Positions 58,296-64,000 of a stretch of 64,000 bases of DNA are shown piece after piece. A model generated the notes under the pieces. It made no database searches, was not told the DNA's origin, and worked only from the letters and a program-made list of their open reading frames with translations. The translations under genes and the position numbers were made by a program. Each line of letters opens with the position of its first letter. Within the stretch, counting starts at the first letter, position 1. The DNA is from Armatimonadetes bacterium Uphvl-Ar2 (lineage in GTDB: Bacteria > Armatimonadota > Fimbriimonadia > Fimbriimonadales > Fimbriimonadaceae), in NCBI GenBank assembly GCA_002162095.1, contig CP021424.1, positions 806,001-870,000 of the forward strand, in the 5' to 3' direction.

Positions 58296-59276
58296 TTAAA
58301 CAACCGGAGCCGGAACCGGCTGGCCCAGGCTGCGATACGCGGCCAGGGCCACCGCCGAGGCCGCCAACCCATCCTGCGCCGAGGTGAGCGGTTCTCGCCC
58401 TTCCGCGATGGCATTGAGAAACTCTTCCACCATCAGCCGGTCGAGGTCGGCGCCAATGCCATTCATGCGCAGGCCACTGGCATCCGTGGGATAGACCTCC
58501 ATCCCGTAGCCAAAGAGGTCCGCCTCGGCAATCCCCTGGTCGCCCACCACGCGCAGGGTGACGTCGCCCCACGTCTTGTAGCCCGCCGGGCGGCTCCAAC
58601 TGCTGTCCAGCGTGGCAAAAATGCCGCCCGGGAACTCGATGGTCACCATCGCGGTGTCGTCGAACTCGCCTTGGAATCGGTTGTTCCCCGTCTGGGCTTG
58701 CACGCGCACCGGCTCGGCCCCCAGCACACGCCGCAACAAATCCGTCACGTGAACGGTGTGGTCAATCATTGCCCCGCCGCCGCTTAGGCTCGGATCGGTG
58801 AACCAGCCGCCCGGGCACGTGCCTCGGTTCGTGGTGGCCAGCGCCAAGACCTGACCGATCTCGCCCCTTTGCACCCGCGCCTTGAGGTCGGCGAAAACGG
58901 GGGAGAACGGGCACGGGAAAGCGGTCATCAAGGTGGTCTTTAAGCCCGGAAGCAGCGCCTTGATCCGAGCGGCATCCGCTTCGCTCCCTACAATCGGCTT
59001 CTCGCAGAGCACGTGGCATCCGGCGGCCACCGCCGCTTCGATGTGATCCGCGTGCTTGAGGTTTTCGCTGCAAATGACCACCGCATCACTGGCAGCCAGC
59101 AGCTCGTCCAGCGTGGCAAAGGTGTTCCATCCGTAGGTGCCGCAAAGCTGGGCCATCCGCGTCGGCTCGTCGTCCCATCCGCCCACCACTTGCACCCGGT
59201 CGGACATCTGATTCAGGACGCGGGCGTAGCTGCCCACATGCAGATGCGCCGAACTCACCAAGCCAACTCGGATCAT
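58296..59276 (-). CDS. Gfo/Idh/MocA-family oxidoreductase
   Basis: A 326-aa cytoplasmic NAD(P)-dependent oxidoreductase of the sugar/inositol dehydrogenase family. The N-terminal Rossmann domain begins IRVGLVSSAHLHVGSYARVL (a variant of GxGxxG), then AVVICSENLKHADHIEAAVAAGCHVLCEKPIVGS with the conserved EKP. The C-terminal alpha/beta domain has GGGAMIDHTVHVTDLLRRVLG (the catalytic-type GG..D..H). Substrate unknown. Unlike the GH109 relative at 1.8 kb it has no Tat signal. CATACT lies seven bases before ATG 59276. Confidence 0.9.
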   Translation of the reverse strand: MIRVGLVSSAHLHVGSYARVLNQMSDRVQVVGGWDDEPTRMAQLCGTYGWNTFATLDELLAASDAVVICSENLKHADHIEAAVAAGCHVLCEKPIVGSEADAARIKALLPGLKTTLMTAFPCPFSPVFADLKARVQRGEIGQVLALATTNRGTCPGGWFTDPSLSGGGAMIDHTVHVTDLLRRVLGAEPVRVQAQTGNNRFQGEFDDTAMVTIEFPGGIFATLDSSWSRPAGYKTWGDVTLRVVGDQGIAEADLFGYGMEVYPTDASGLRMNGIGADLDRLMVEEFLNAIAEGREPLTSAQDGLAASAVALAAYRSLGQPVPAPVV

Positions 59277-59283
59277 GCGCTCT

Positions 59284-59289
59284 AGTATG
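59284..59289 (-). promoter_or_regulatory. -10 element CATACT of the oxidoreductase gene
   Basis: Minus-strand CATACT, seven bases (AGAGCGC), ATG 59276. It lies in the 23-base gap after the tsaE stop, so the oxidoreductase may be transcribed separately from tsaE. Confidence 0.45.
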
Positions 59290-59299
59290 TCTCGCGCAC

Positions 59300-59725
59300 T
59301 TAGGTTAGGGCGGGGATAGTGCGGCCCTGGGGCGGCGTGACTATCAGCTCGCGACCCTCGGGTTCTACGGGCACAATCTCAACGCGCCAACGAGACTCTT
59401 CGTCCACCAGTTCGTCCAGCCCCTTGGGCCATTCAATGAGGATGATGTGCGTGTGCAGAAGATCTTCTAGCCCAATACCCTCGGGAGATTCCAGCCGATA
59501 AAGATCGAGGTGAGCCACCGGCAGCTCGAAATCGTAAACGCTGAGCAAGTTGAAAGACGGCGACCGCACCGCGCCCGCCCAGCCGCGGGCCCGCAAAATG
59601 CCGCGCACCAAGGTCGTCTTTCCGGCCCCCAGCGGGCCGTGCAGTTCCACCACATCGCCCGGCAGCAACACGGCCGCTAGCCATGCACCGGCGGCAAGGG
59701 TGGCCGCTTCGTCGGGCAGAAACAT
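59300..59725 (-). CDS. tsaE: tRNA threonylcarbamoyladenosine synthesis ATPase TsaE
   Basis: A small P-loop ATPase of the t6A37 tRNA-modification complex (with TsaB and TsaD, not in this window). At 141 aa it has VVELHGPLGAGKTTLVRGIL (Walker A), VRSPSFNLLSVYDFELPVAHLDLYRL and the late HIILIEWPKGLDEL (Walker B-like Glu-Trp). The length is standard. TACATT (59734-59739, minus strand) lies eight bases before ATG 59725, and the flagellin terminator is just upstream, so it has its own promoter. Confidence 0.94.
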   Translation of the reverse strand: MFLPDEAATLAAGAWLAAVLLPGDVVELHGPLGAGKTTLVRGILRARGWAGAVRSPSFNLLSVYDFELPVAHLDLYRLESPEGIGLEDLLHTHIILIEWPKGLDELVDEESRWRVEIVPVEPEGRELIVTPPQGRTIPALT

Positions 59726-59733
59726 AGAAATTC

Positions 59734-59739
59734 AATGTA
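59734..59739 (-). promoter_or_regulatory. -10 element TACATT of tsaE
   Basis: Minus-strand TACATT, eight bases, ATG 59725, directly after the T-rich tail of the flagellin terminator. Confidence 0.4.
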
Positions 59740-59741
59740 GC

Positions 59742-59774
59742 CGAAAACGAATCGACCCGGGCATTACGCCCGGG
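59742..59774 (-). terminator. Intrinsic terminator of the flagellin gene
   Basis: A perfect 7-bp GC stem (plus-strand CCCGGGC 59756-59762, loop ATTAC, GCCCGGG 59768-59774) is followed on the minus strand by TCGATTCGTTTTC. It lies 35 bases after the flagellin stop codon. Confidence 0.75.
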
Positions 59775-59808
59775 CCGTCTCTTCGCTTCATAAGGGAAAT
59801 CCCTTCGC

Positions 59809-61209
59809 TTAACCCTGCAGCAGGCTGAGAACCGCTTGCGGGGCCTGGTTGGCCTGCGCCAGCATCGAGATACCGCTCTGTTGCAGGATCTGCAGCTTAG
59901 TGTAGTTGGTCATTTCTTGGGCCACGTCCACTTCGCGGATGCTGGATTCGGTCGCGGCCAGGCTCTCTTTGGCAACGCCGAGGGCGCGCATGTTGGATTC
60001 CAACGTATTCTTCATGAACGAACCGATGTTCGCTCGCAGAGTGCTTACGTTCGTAATCGCGCTGTCGATCGATTCCAAGGCAGTCTGCACCGAGGTGCCG
60101 GTGATATCCAACGAACCAAGGCCCAGGTTGCTGGACGACATGTTGCCCAGGTTGAGCGTCACTGTTTCGCCGGCATTGGCCCCGACCTGGAATTGCGCTC
60201 CTTGAGTGAAGACCTGAATGACGTTGCCCTTGTCACTCACGGTGTTCGCACTGGCGTTGAGGCCAATCACGTTCCCACTCACATCACGCAGCTCCAGGCC
60301 CTTGCCTCGGCTGAAAGCGGCCGTAGTCGTTGCGCCACCCACGGTGTAGCTCACCGTGGCCACGGCGTCTTCGCCCACGTCGCTGGCGGAACCGGCGGCG
60401 GTGTTGATCACGCCCGCACTCGTCGTCAGCTGCACGGCCTTATCGGAGCCGTACTGGGTGTTGGTCAGCACCAGTTGGTTGCCACCGTTTATGGTGGCGC
60501 TCACGCCGGTTTCACCGACGGCGGCATTCACCATGTCCACCAGTTGGTCTCGCGTGGTGGCGGCCGTAGTTTCGAACGTCTTTCCGTTCAGAGTGAACTG
60601 ACCCGCACCCACCAGCACCGTACCAGCCGTGTAGGCCTGCGTTCCGGTGAGGGTGGCCCGACCGGCAGCGGTCGTCACGTTGACGCCCAGGGTGCCGTTG
60701 GCGTTGAGGGTGGTGCCGGCAAACGAACCGCTCGTGTACACGTTGGTGATCACGTTGAGATTGTTGATGTTGGCTTGCACCCCGGCCGACCCGTCCAGCA
60801 TCTTCTTGCGACCAAACGAGGTCGTGCTGGCCAAGCGGTCAATCGAGTTGAGAATGTTGTTCAACTGCGTTTGGTTGGCTTGCTTTTGGTCGGCATCGTA
60901 CGTACCATTGCCGTTGGCCACCGCCAGGGCACGGGCGTCTCTGAGCAGGCGGCTCATCTCATCCAGCGCCCCGTCGGCGGTCTTGGCAAAATTCATTGCG
61001 TCTTGGTTGTTGCGCAGAGCGGCATCCATCCCACCCAACTGGGCGCGGAAGTTTTCGCTCGCAATCAAACCGGCCGGGTCGTCCGAGCCGTTGACGATGC
61101 GCAAACCGGTCGAAAGCCGGTTAATGGATCGGTTCAAGTCACTTGAGGTGCCGTTGAGGTTGCGCAAGGCACCCATGGCGGCAACGTTGGTGTTGATACG
61201 AAAAGACAT
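59809..61209 (-). CDS. fliC: Flagellin
   Basis: A 466-aa flagellar filament protein. The N-terminal D0/D1 domain is canonical: RINTNVAAMGALRNLNGTSSDLNRSINRLSTGLRI, NGSDDPAGLIASENFRAQ. The C-terminal D1/D0 part ends SIREVDVAQEMTNYTKLQILQQSGISMLAQANQAPQAVLSLLQG. The middle (~145-345) is a Thr/Ala/Gly/Asn-rich variable region with two repeat-like domains, exposed on the filament and rich in possible O-glycosylation sites. It stands alone with its own terminator and a Shine-Dalgarno (AGGGAAAACGC before ATG). No other flagellar gene lies in this window. Confidence 0.97.
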   Translation of the reverse strand: MSFRINTNVAAMGALRNLNGTSSDLNRSINRLSTGLRIVNGSDDPAGLIASENFRAQLGGMDAALRNNQDAMNFAKTADGALDEMSRLLRDARALAVANGNGTYDADQKQANQTQLNNILNSIDRLASTTSFGRKKMLDGSAGVQANINNLNVITNVYTSGSFAGTTLNANGTLGVNVTTAAGRATLTGTQAYTAGTVLVGAGQFTLNGKTFETTAATTRDQLVDMVNAAVGETGVSATINGGNQLVLTNTQYGSDKAVQLTTSAGVINTAAGSASDVGEDAVATVSYTVGGATTTAAFSRGKGLELRDVSGNVIGLNASANTVSDKGNVIQVFTQGAQFQVGANAGETVTLNLGNMSSSNLGLGSLDITGTSVQTALESIDSAITNVSTLRANIGSFMKNTLESNMRALGVAKESLAATESSIREVDVAQEMTNYTKLQILQQSGISMLAQANQAPQAVLSLLQG

Positions 61210-61217
61210 GCGTTTTC

Positions 61218-61302
61218 CCTAGCAAAGCCACCAGCATTTATGCGAGCCAGTGGTTCTGCCAGGTGTCTTGTTCCGCACGAGACTTCTTGTTTACCTAGCA
61301 AA
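61218..61302 (-). promoter_or_regulatory. Flagellin upstream region with a repeated 9-mer
   Basis: CCTAGCAAA occurs at 61218-61226 and again at 61294-61302, each preceded on the plus strand by a TTT-rich stretch, 76 bases apart. The inner copy overlaps the Shine-Dalgarno of the flagellin gene. A sigma-28-like TAAA lies further up, but with too short a spacing to a -10, so I do not assign the promoter. Confidence 0.35.
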
Positions 61303-61420
61303 AATACTGGGATTTAGCAGAATTACCAGGTTTTTTGTTTCCCGGTATGAATATGGGCTTCGGGCCAGGGATTTGAACTCGGATGACGCGCCCGGCCCCC
61401 ACGGGGTAAACCAGCACCTC

Positions 61421-62953
61421 ATGTCACTGGTCGGTCAGGTGGGAAGGAAGCGGCCGCGCGCACGCTTGGCCATGGCGGTGATTTACAGCCTGCTTATCAT
61501 CGGCGCCATCACCACGCTATACCCCTTTGCCGTGATGGTGACCACGGCCACCAAGGGCCCGACCGACCAGAACGACAACAAGCTGTGGCCCGCCTACTGG
61601 TCGGACAATGCCGCCCTGACGGAAAAGTACATTGACGACAAGTATGCCGGGGACATGAGTCGGATTGCGGCCTCCCGCATTGGAGCGGATGCCTCTCCCG
61701 AGGAAGTCGCCAAGTACCGCAAGTTCCTGGCCGAGCTTCCGCCGACGCACTGGCAGTCGGGCTTCGCGACGCCCGCTAACCAGGTTTACAGTCGCCTGAG
61801 CGCCGCTTACCAAGCGGAAATGAAGGCCAAATTCCCGCGCTTGGATTCCCTGAACCAGGCTTATTTGGAGCTGAACACCACCTTCAGCAGCGTGGCGCCC
61901 CCCGCCGAGAACCAGCAGCGCAAGGGCTGGCTGCCCACCCCCGGCCCCAAGTATCAGGATTACGTCGCCTTCAAGGAGAAGCTGCCGACGGAGTTCCGCA
62001 TCCCCGTGCGCGCGCAGGTGATGTACCAAGAGTGGCTGCGTACGGTCTACAAGAACCAGATCGGAGATGTACCGGCGGCGGCGAAGGGTGAGGCGACCGC
62101 ATTTGAAGCCATTGCCTGGCCCCCGCCGCCCGAGTGGCGCGCACGATTTGAAGCCGAAGGCCTGCCCGTGGCCTACAAGGGCGACACCGTGGAAGACCGC
62201 TGGGCCAAGGTGAGCGACGGCCCCATGCCCATCGCGGCCGAAGAAGCCCTGTGGGTGCAGGAAAACGCCGGGGCCATCCGCCAAGACTTCCTCACGCGTA
62301 ACTTCCGCTACGTGGGCGGCTACATGCTGCTGAACGGGCGCGCCCTCATCAATACGGCAATTTTCTGCCTGCTGGCCATTCTCACTCAGCTGACGGTAAA
62401 CCCGCTGGCCGCCTACGTGCTCTCGCGCTATCCGATGAAGAGTACGGCCCGGGTACTGCTGTTCCTGCTGGCCACCATGGCCTTCCCCGCCGAGGTCGCG
62501 ATGATCCCTTCGTTCTTGCTGCTCAAGGACTTGGGTTTGCTGAACACCTTCGCCGCGCTGGTGCTACCCGCCGCCGCCAACGGCTACATGATCTTCTTGC
62601 TCAAGGGCTTCTTCGATTCCCTGCCCAATGAGATATTTGAGAGCGGCCAACTGGACGGCGCCAAGGAGAGCACCCTGATGATGCGCCTGGCCATGCCGCT
62701 GAGCAAGCCGGTACTGGGCTACCTGGCGCTGCTCGCCTTCATGGGTGCCTACGGGGCGTTTATGTATGCGTTCCTGGTGGCGCAAGACCAGCGGATGTGG
62801 ACGCTGATGGTGTTCATTTATCAGCTCCAGCAGAGTGCGCCGAAGGCAGTGATGATGGCGGCGGTGACGCTGGCGGCGGTGCCGACGTTAGTGGTGTTCT
62901 TGTCCGCTCAGCGCGTCATCATGCGCGGCATCGTTCTCCCCGGCGAGCGCTAA
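61421..62953 (+). CDS. Sugar-type ABC transporter permease (MalG-like) with a large periplasmic insertion
   Basis: 510 aa, against ~280 for ordinary MalG-type permeases. TM1 (MAVIYSLLIIGAITTLYPFAVMVTT) is followed by ~270 hydrophilic residues (e.g. TKGPTDQNDNKLWPAYWSDN, ADASPEEVAKYRKFLAELPPTHWQS) that must lie in the periplasm. The remaining five TM helices follow, with the ATPase-contact EAA loop LPNEIFESGQLDGAKESTLMMRLAMPLSKPVL. No MalF partner, binding protein or ATPase is adjacent. ATG 61421 is chosen; the frame is open further upstream but without membrane-protein character. Its 3' end overlaps plsC by 66 bases (convergent). Confidence 0.88.
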   Translation: MSLVGQVGRKRPRARLAMAVIYSLLIIGAITTLYPFAVMVTTATKGPTDQNDNKLWPAYWSDNAALTEKYIDDKYAGDMSRIAASRIGADASPEEVAKYRKFLAELPPTHWQSGFATPANQVYSRLSAAYQAEMKAKFPRLDSLNQAYLELNTTFSSVAPPAENQQRKGWLPTPGPKYQDYVAFKEKLPTEFRIPVRAQVMYQEWLRTVYKNQIGDVPAAAKGEATAFEAIAWPPPPEWRARFEAEGLPVAYKGDTVEDRWAKVSDGPMPIAAEEALWVQENAGAIRQDFLTRNFRYVGGYMLLNGRALINTAIFCLLAILTQLTVNPLAAYVLSRYPMKSTARVLLFLLATMAFPAEVAMIPSFLLLKDLGLLNTFAALVLPAAANGYMIFLLKGFFDSLPNEIFESGQLDGAKESTLMMRLAMPLSKPVLGYLALLAFMGAYGAFMYAFLVAQDQRMWTLMVFIYQLQQSAPKAVMMAAVTLAAVPTLVVFLSAQRVIMRGIVLPGER

Positions 62954-63616
62954 GGGCGCTTCTTGCATCGAAGGCGGCAGGCCAATGCGCTTGCCCGCCA
63001 GTTCGGTGGCATCGGCAATGCGCTCAGCCAGCATCCGGCACGCCTGCACCTTGTCTCTCGGGATGTCCTCCGGCGCAATGGGGGCGGTGTAGACAATGGT
63101 GATGCGGTGGCGGCGGAACTTCTTCGACCCGCGCGGCCACATAATTTCCGTCCCCCGGATGCCCGCCGGAATGATCGGTGCGTTTGCCCGGCGGCTGAGC
63201 ATGAAAACGCCCGATTGAAACTCGCCCATCGTCTCGCCATCGCCTCGCGTGCCCTCCGGGAACATCAGCACCAGCGAGTTCTGCTTCATCTGCTCGATGA
63301 ACCACTTGATCGAGTCGGTATCACTGCTTCCCCGGCGCACTGGGTGGGTGCCAATGCTGTGCAATAGCCACCCCAGCGGCCCCTTGAACAGTTCTTCCTT
63401 CGCCATCGCGCGCACCCAGCGGCGAGGCGGGGTCCCCAGCGCGGGCGGGTCGAGGTAGCTCATGTGATTGGCGACGATAATGGCCGGTCCGTCGTGCGGG
63501 ATGTGCTCTAGTCCTTGTACGCGCAGGCCACCCGTGGCCCGGTAGATCACCTCGCGCACCAAGAAAGTGATGAAGCGGTACCACAAGGAACCGCGCCGCC
63601 GGGTCTCCGCATTCAC
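62888..63616 (-). CDS. plsC: 1-acyl-sn-glycerol-3-phosphate acyltransferase
   Basis: Acylates lysophosphatidic acid to phosphatidic acid at the inner membrane. Motifs: ANHMSYLDPPAL (NHX4D catalytic motif), KEELFKGPLGWLLHSIGTHPVRRG, MFPEGTRGDGE (FPEGTR, substrate phosphate) and APIIPAGIRGTE. GTG 63616 is chosen, because the membrane-proximal helix WYRFITFLVREVIYRATGG follows as in homologs and TATAAT lies six bases upstream. The longer in-frame ATG 63667 and the start at 63700 would include the promoter and overlap the divergent gene. Confidence 0.9.
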   Translation of the reverse strand: MNAETRRRGSLWYRFITFLVREVIYRATGGLRVQGLEHIPHDGPAIIVANHMSYLDPPALGTPPRRWVRAMAKEELFKGPLGWLLHSIGTHPVRRGSSDTDSIKWFIEQMKQNSLVLMFPEGTRGDGETMGEFQSGVFMLSRRANAPIIPAGIRGTEIMWPRGSKKFRRHRITIVYTAPIAPEDIPRDKVQACRMLAERIADATELAGKRIGLPPSMQEAPLALAGENDAAHDDALSGQEHH

Positions 63617-63622
63617 GCCCTC

Positions 63623-63628
63623 ATTATA
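63623..63628 (-). promoter_or_regulatory. -10 element TATAAT of plsC
   Basis: A perfect consensus hexamer on the minus strand, six bases (GAGGGC) before GTG 63616. The GAGGG overlaps where the +1 would lie, so it cannot serve as a ribosome site if transcription starts at the usual distance. Confidence 0.55.
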
Positions 63629-63654
63629 GGAGAACTGGTGCACATGGATTGGAC

Positions 63655-63660
63655 TAGAAT
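63655..63660 (+). promoter_or_regulatory. -10 element TAGAAT of the VOC gene
   Basis: TAGAAT, five bases (CGGGC), ATG 63666. Divergent from the plsC hexamer, about 26 bases apart. Confidence 0.5.
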
Positions 63661-63665
63661 CGGGC

Positions 63666-64000
63666 ATGCCCCACCTCGATGCGATCGGAATCGTGGTCAC
63701 CGATATGGCTCGCGCCCTGGACTTCTACCGTCTGCTCGGGGTGCCGACGCCCACCGAATGGGAGGGCCCGCACGTCGAGGCCACCCTGGACAACGGCCTT
63801 CGACTCATGTTTGATGATCTGGAGTTGATGAAGTCGCTCCATCCGGATTGGCAGCCGCCCTTGGGTCACCGGATGGCGTTGGCGTTTGCCTGCGAGACAC
63901 CCGCCGAAGTGGATGAGGTGTACGGCCGCGTGGTGGCGGCCGGGTATTCGGGCAAGACGGAACCGTGGGATGCCTTTTGGGGCCAGCGCTACGCCACGCT
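63666..64000 (+). CDS. VOC-superfamily (glyoxalase/bleomycin-resistance-like) protein, truncated by window end
   Basis: The first ~111 residues are visible. MPHLDAIGIVVTDMARALDFYRLLG is the typical opening of a vicinal oxygen chelate module with a metal-type His near the start of strand 1. ATLDNGLRLMFDDLELM, then HRMALAFACETPAEVDEVYGRVVAAGYSGKTEPWDAFWGQRYATL, continue the second beta-alpha-beta unit. Members act as dioxygenases, lyases or drug-binding proteins; the class cannot be told. The C-terminus lies beyond position 64000. Confidence 0.85.
   Translation, partial: MPHLDAIGIVVTDMARALDFYRLLGVPTPTEWEGPHVEATLDNGLRLMFDDLELMKSLHPDWQPPLGHRMALAFACETPAEVDEVYGRVVAAGYSGKTEPWDAFWGQRYAT

Noticed and set aside
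61349-61430. tRNA-3'-half-like sequence on the minus strand (GTTCAAATC T-loop, GCTGGTT D-loop-like, possible GGG anticodon)
   Set aside because: The T-stem has mismatches, U33 is missing from the would-be anticodon loop, and no 5' acceptor strand pairs with the 3' one. At most it is a degenerate remnant, so I do not call a tRNA.

Overview
The window looks like chromosomal DNA of a GC-rich, diderm, flagellated bacterium. Several features together suggest Armatimonadota (Fimbriimonadia-like): a KDO transferase for an LPS-type outer membrane, a PEP-CTERM secreted protein, a flagellin, a Thermus-like aminopropyltransferase, a tricorn-type protease, a GH109-like Tat-exported oxidoreductase, and promoters of the form TAnnnT placed almost on the start codon. 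The phylum assignment is an inference from gene content; there is no rRNA gene here to settle it.

Layout. 0-8.4 kb: the end of an MFS transporter, two hypotheticals, the GH109-like enzyme, a low-GC island with a HigBA-type toxin-antitoxin pair, spermidine synthase, a PEP-CTERM protein and a TolB-like propeller. 8.4-19.9 kb: housekeeping genes (waaA, purC, nnr, purE, folD) around an FHA/VWA signalling cluster, ending in RNase P RNA. 20-24.8 kb: RNase HIII, then a tandem array of four paralogous two-TM membrane proteins. 24.8-33.6 kb: M29 aminopeptidase, KimA-like permease, and an overlapping deacetylase/MscS/S9-peptidase operon. 33.6-40.4 kb: nitrilase and an AddAB-like helicase pair. 40.4-46.8 kb: a methyltransferase, two TPR-GT41 O-GlcNAc-type transferases and a GspE/PilB ATPase. 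46.9-57.3 kb: tricorn protease, then the operon rpmH-rnpA-yidD-yidC-jag-S66 peptidase-phosphodiester glycosidase, then leuC. 57.3-64 kb: secreted hypothetical, Gfo/Idh/MocA oxidoreductase, tsaE, flagellin, an orphan MalG-type permease, plsC and a truncated VOC protein.

The most unusual region is the four-gene array at 20.6-24.8 kb. The ORFs have almost the same length, are separated by exactly 62 bp each, and share near-identical first ~48 bases, last ~65 bases and spacers. Their central ~270 codons have diverged so far that only a pattern of residues and the membrane topology remain. I do not recognise the family.

A second genome-scale signal is leaderless transcription. A TAnnnT/CATAAT hexamer lies about 5-8 nt before the start codon of many monocistronic or first genes. 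The RNase P RNA gene, whose 5' end can be placed by its P1 helix, has the same hexamer 6 nt upstream of its first base, which calibrates the spacing. Other points are an AddAB pair with no recognisable intact nuclease, a spermidine synthase lacking a usually invariant Asp, an FHA membrane protein broken by a one-base frameshift, and an rnpA with no ATG/GTG/TTG start at its conserved N-terminus.
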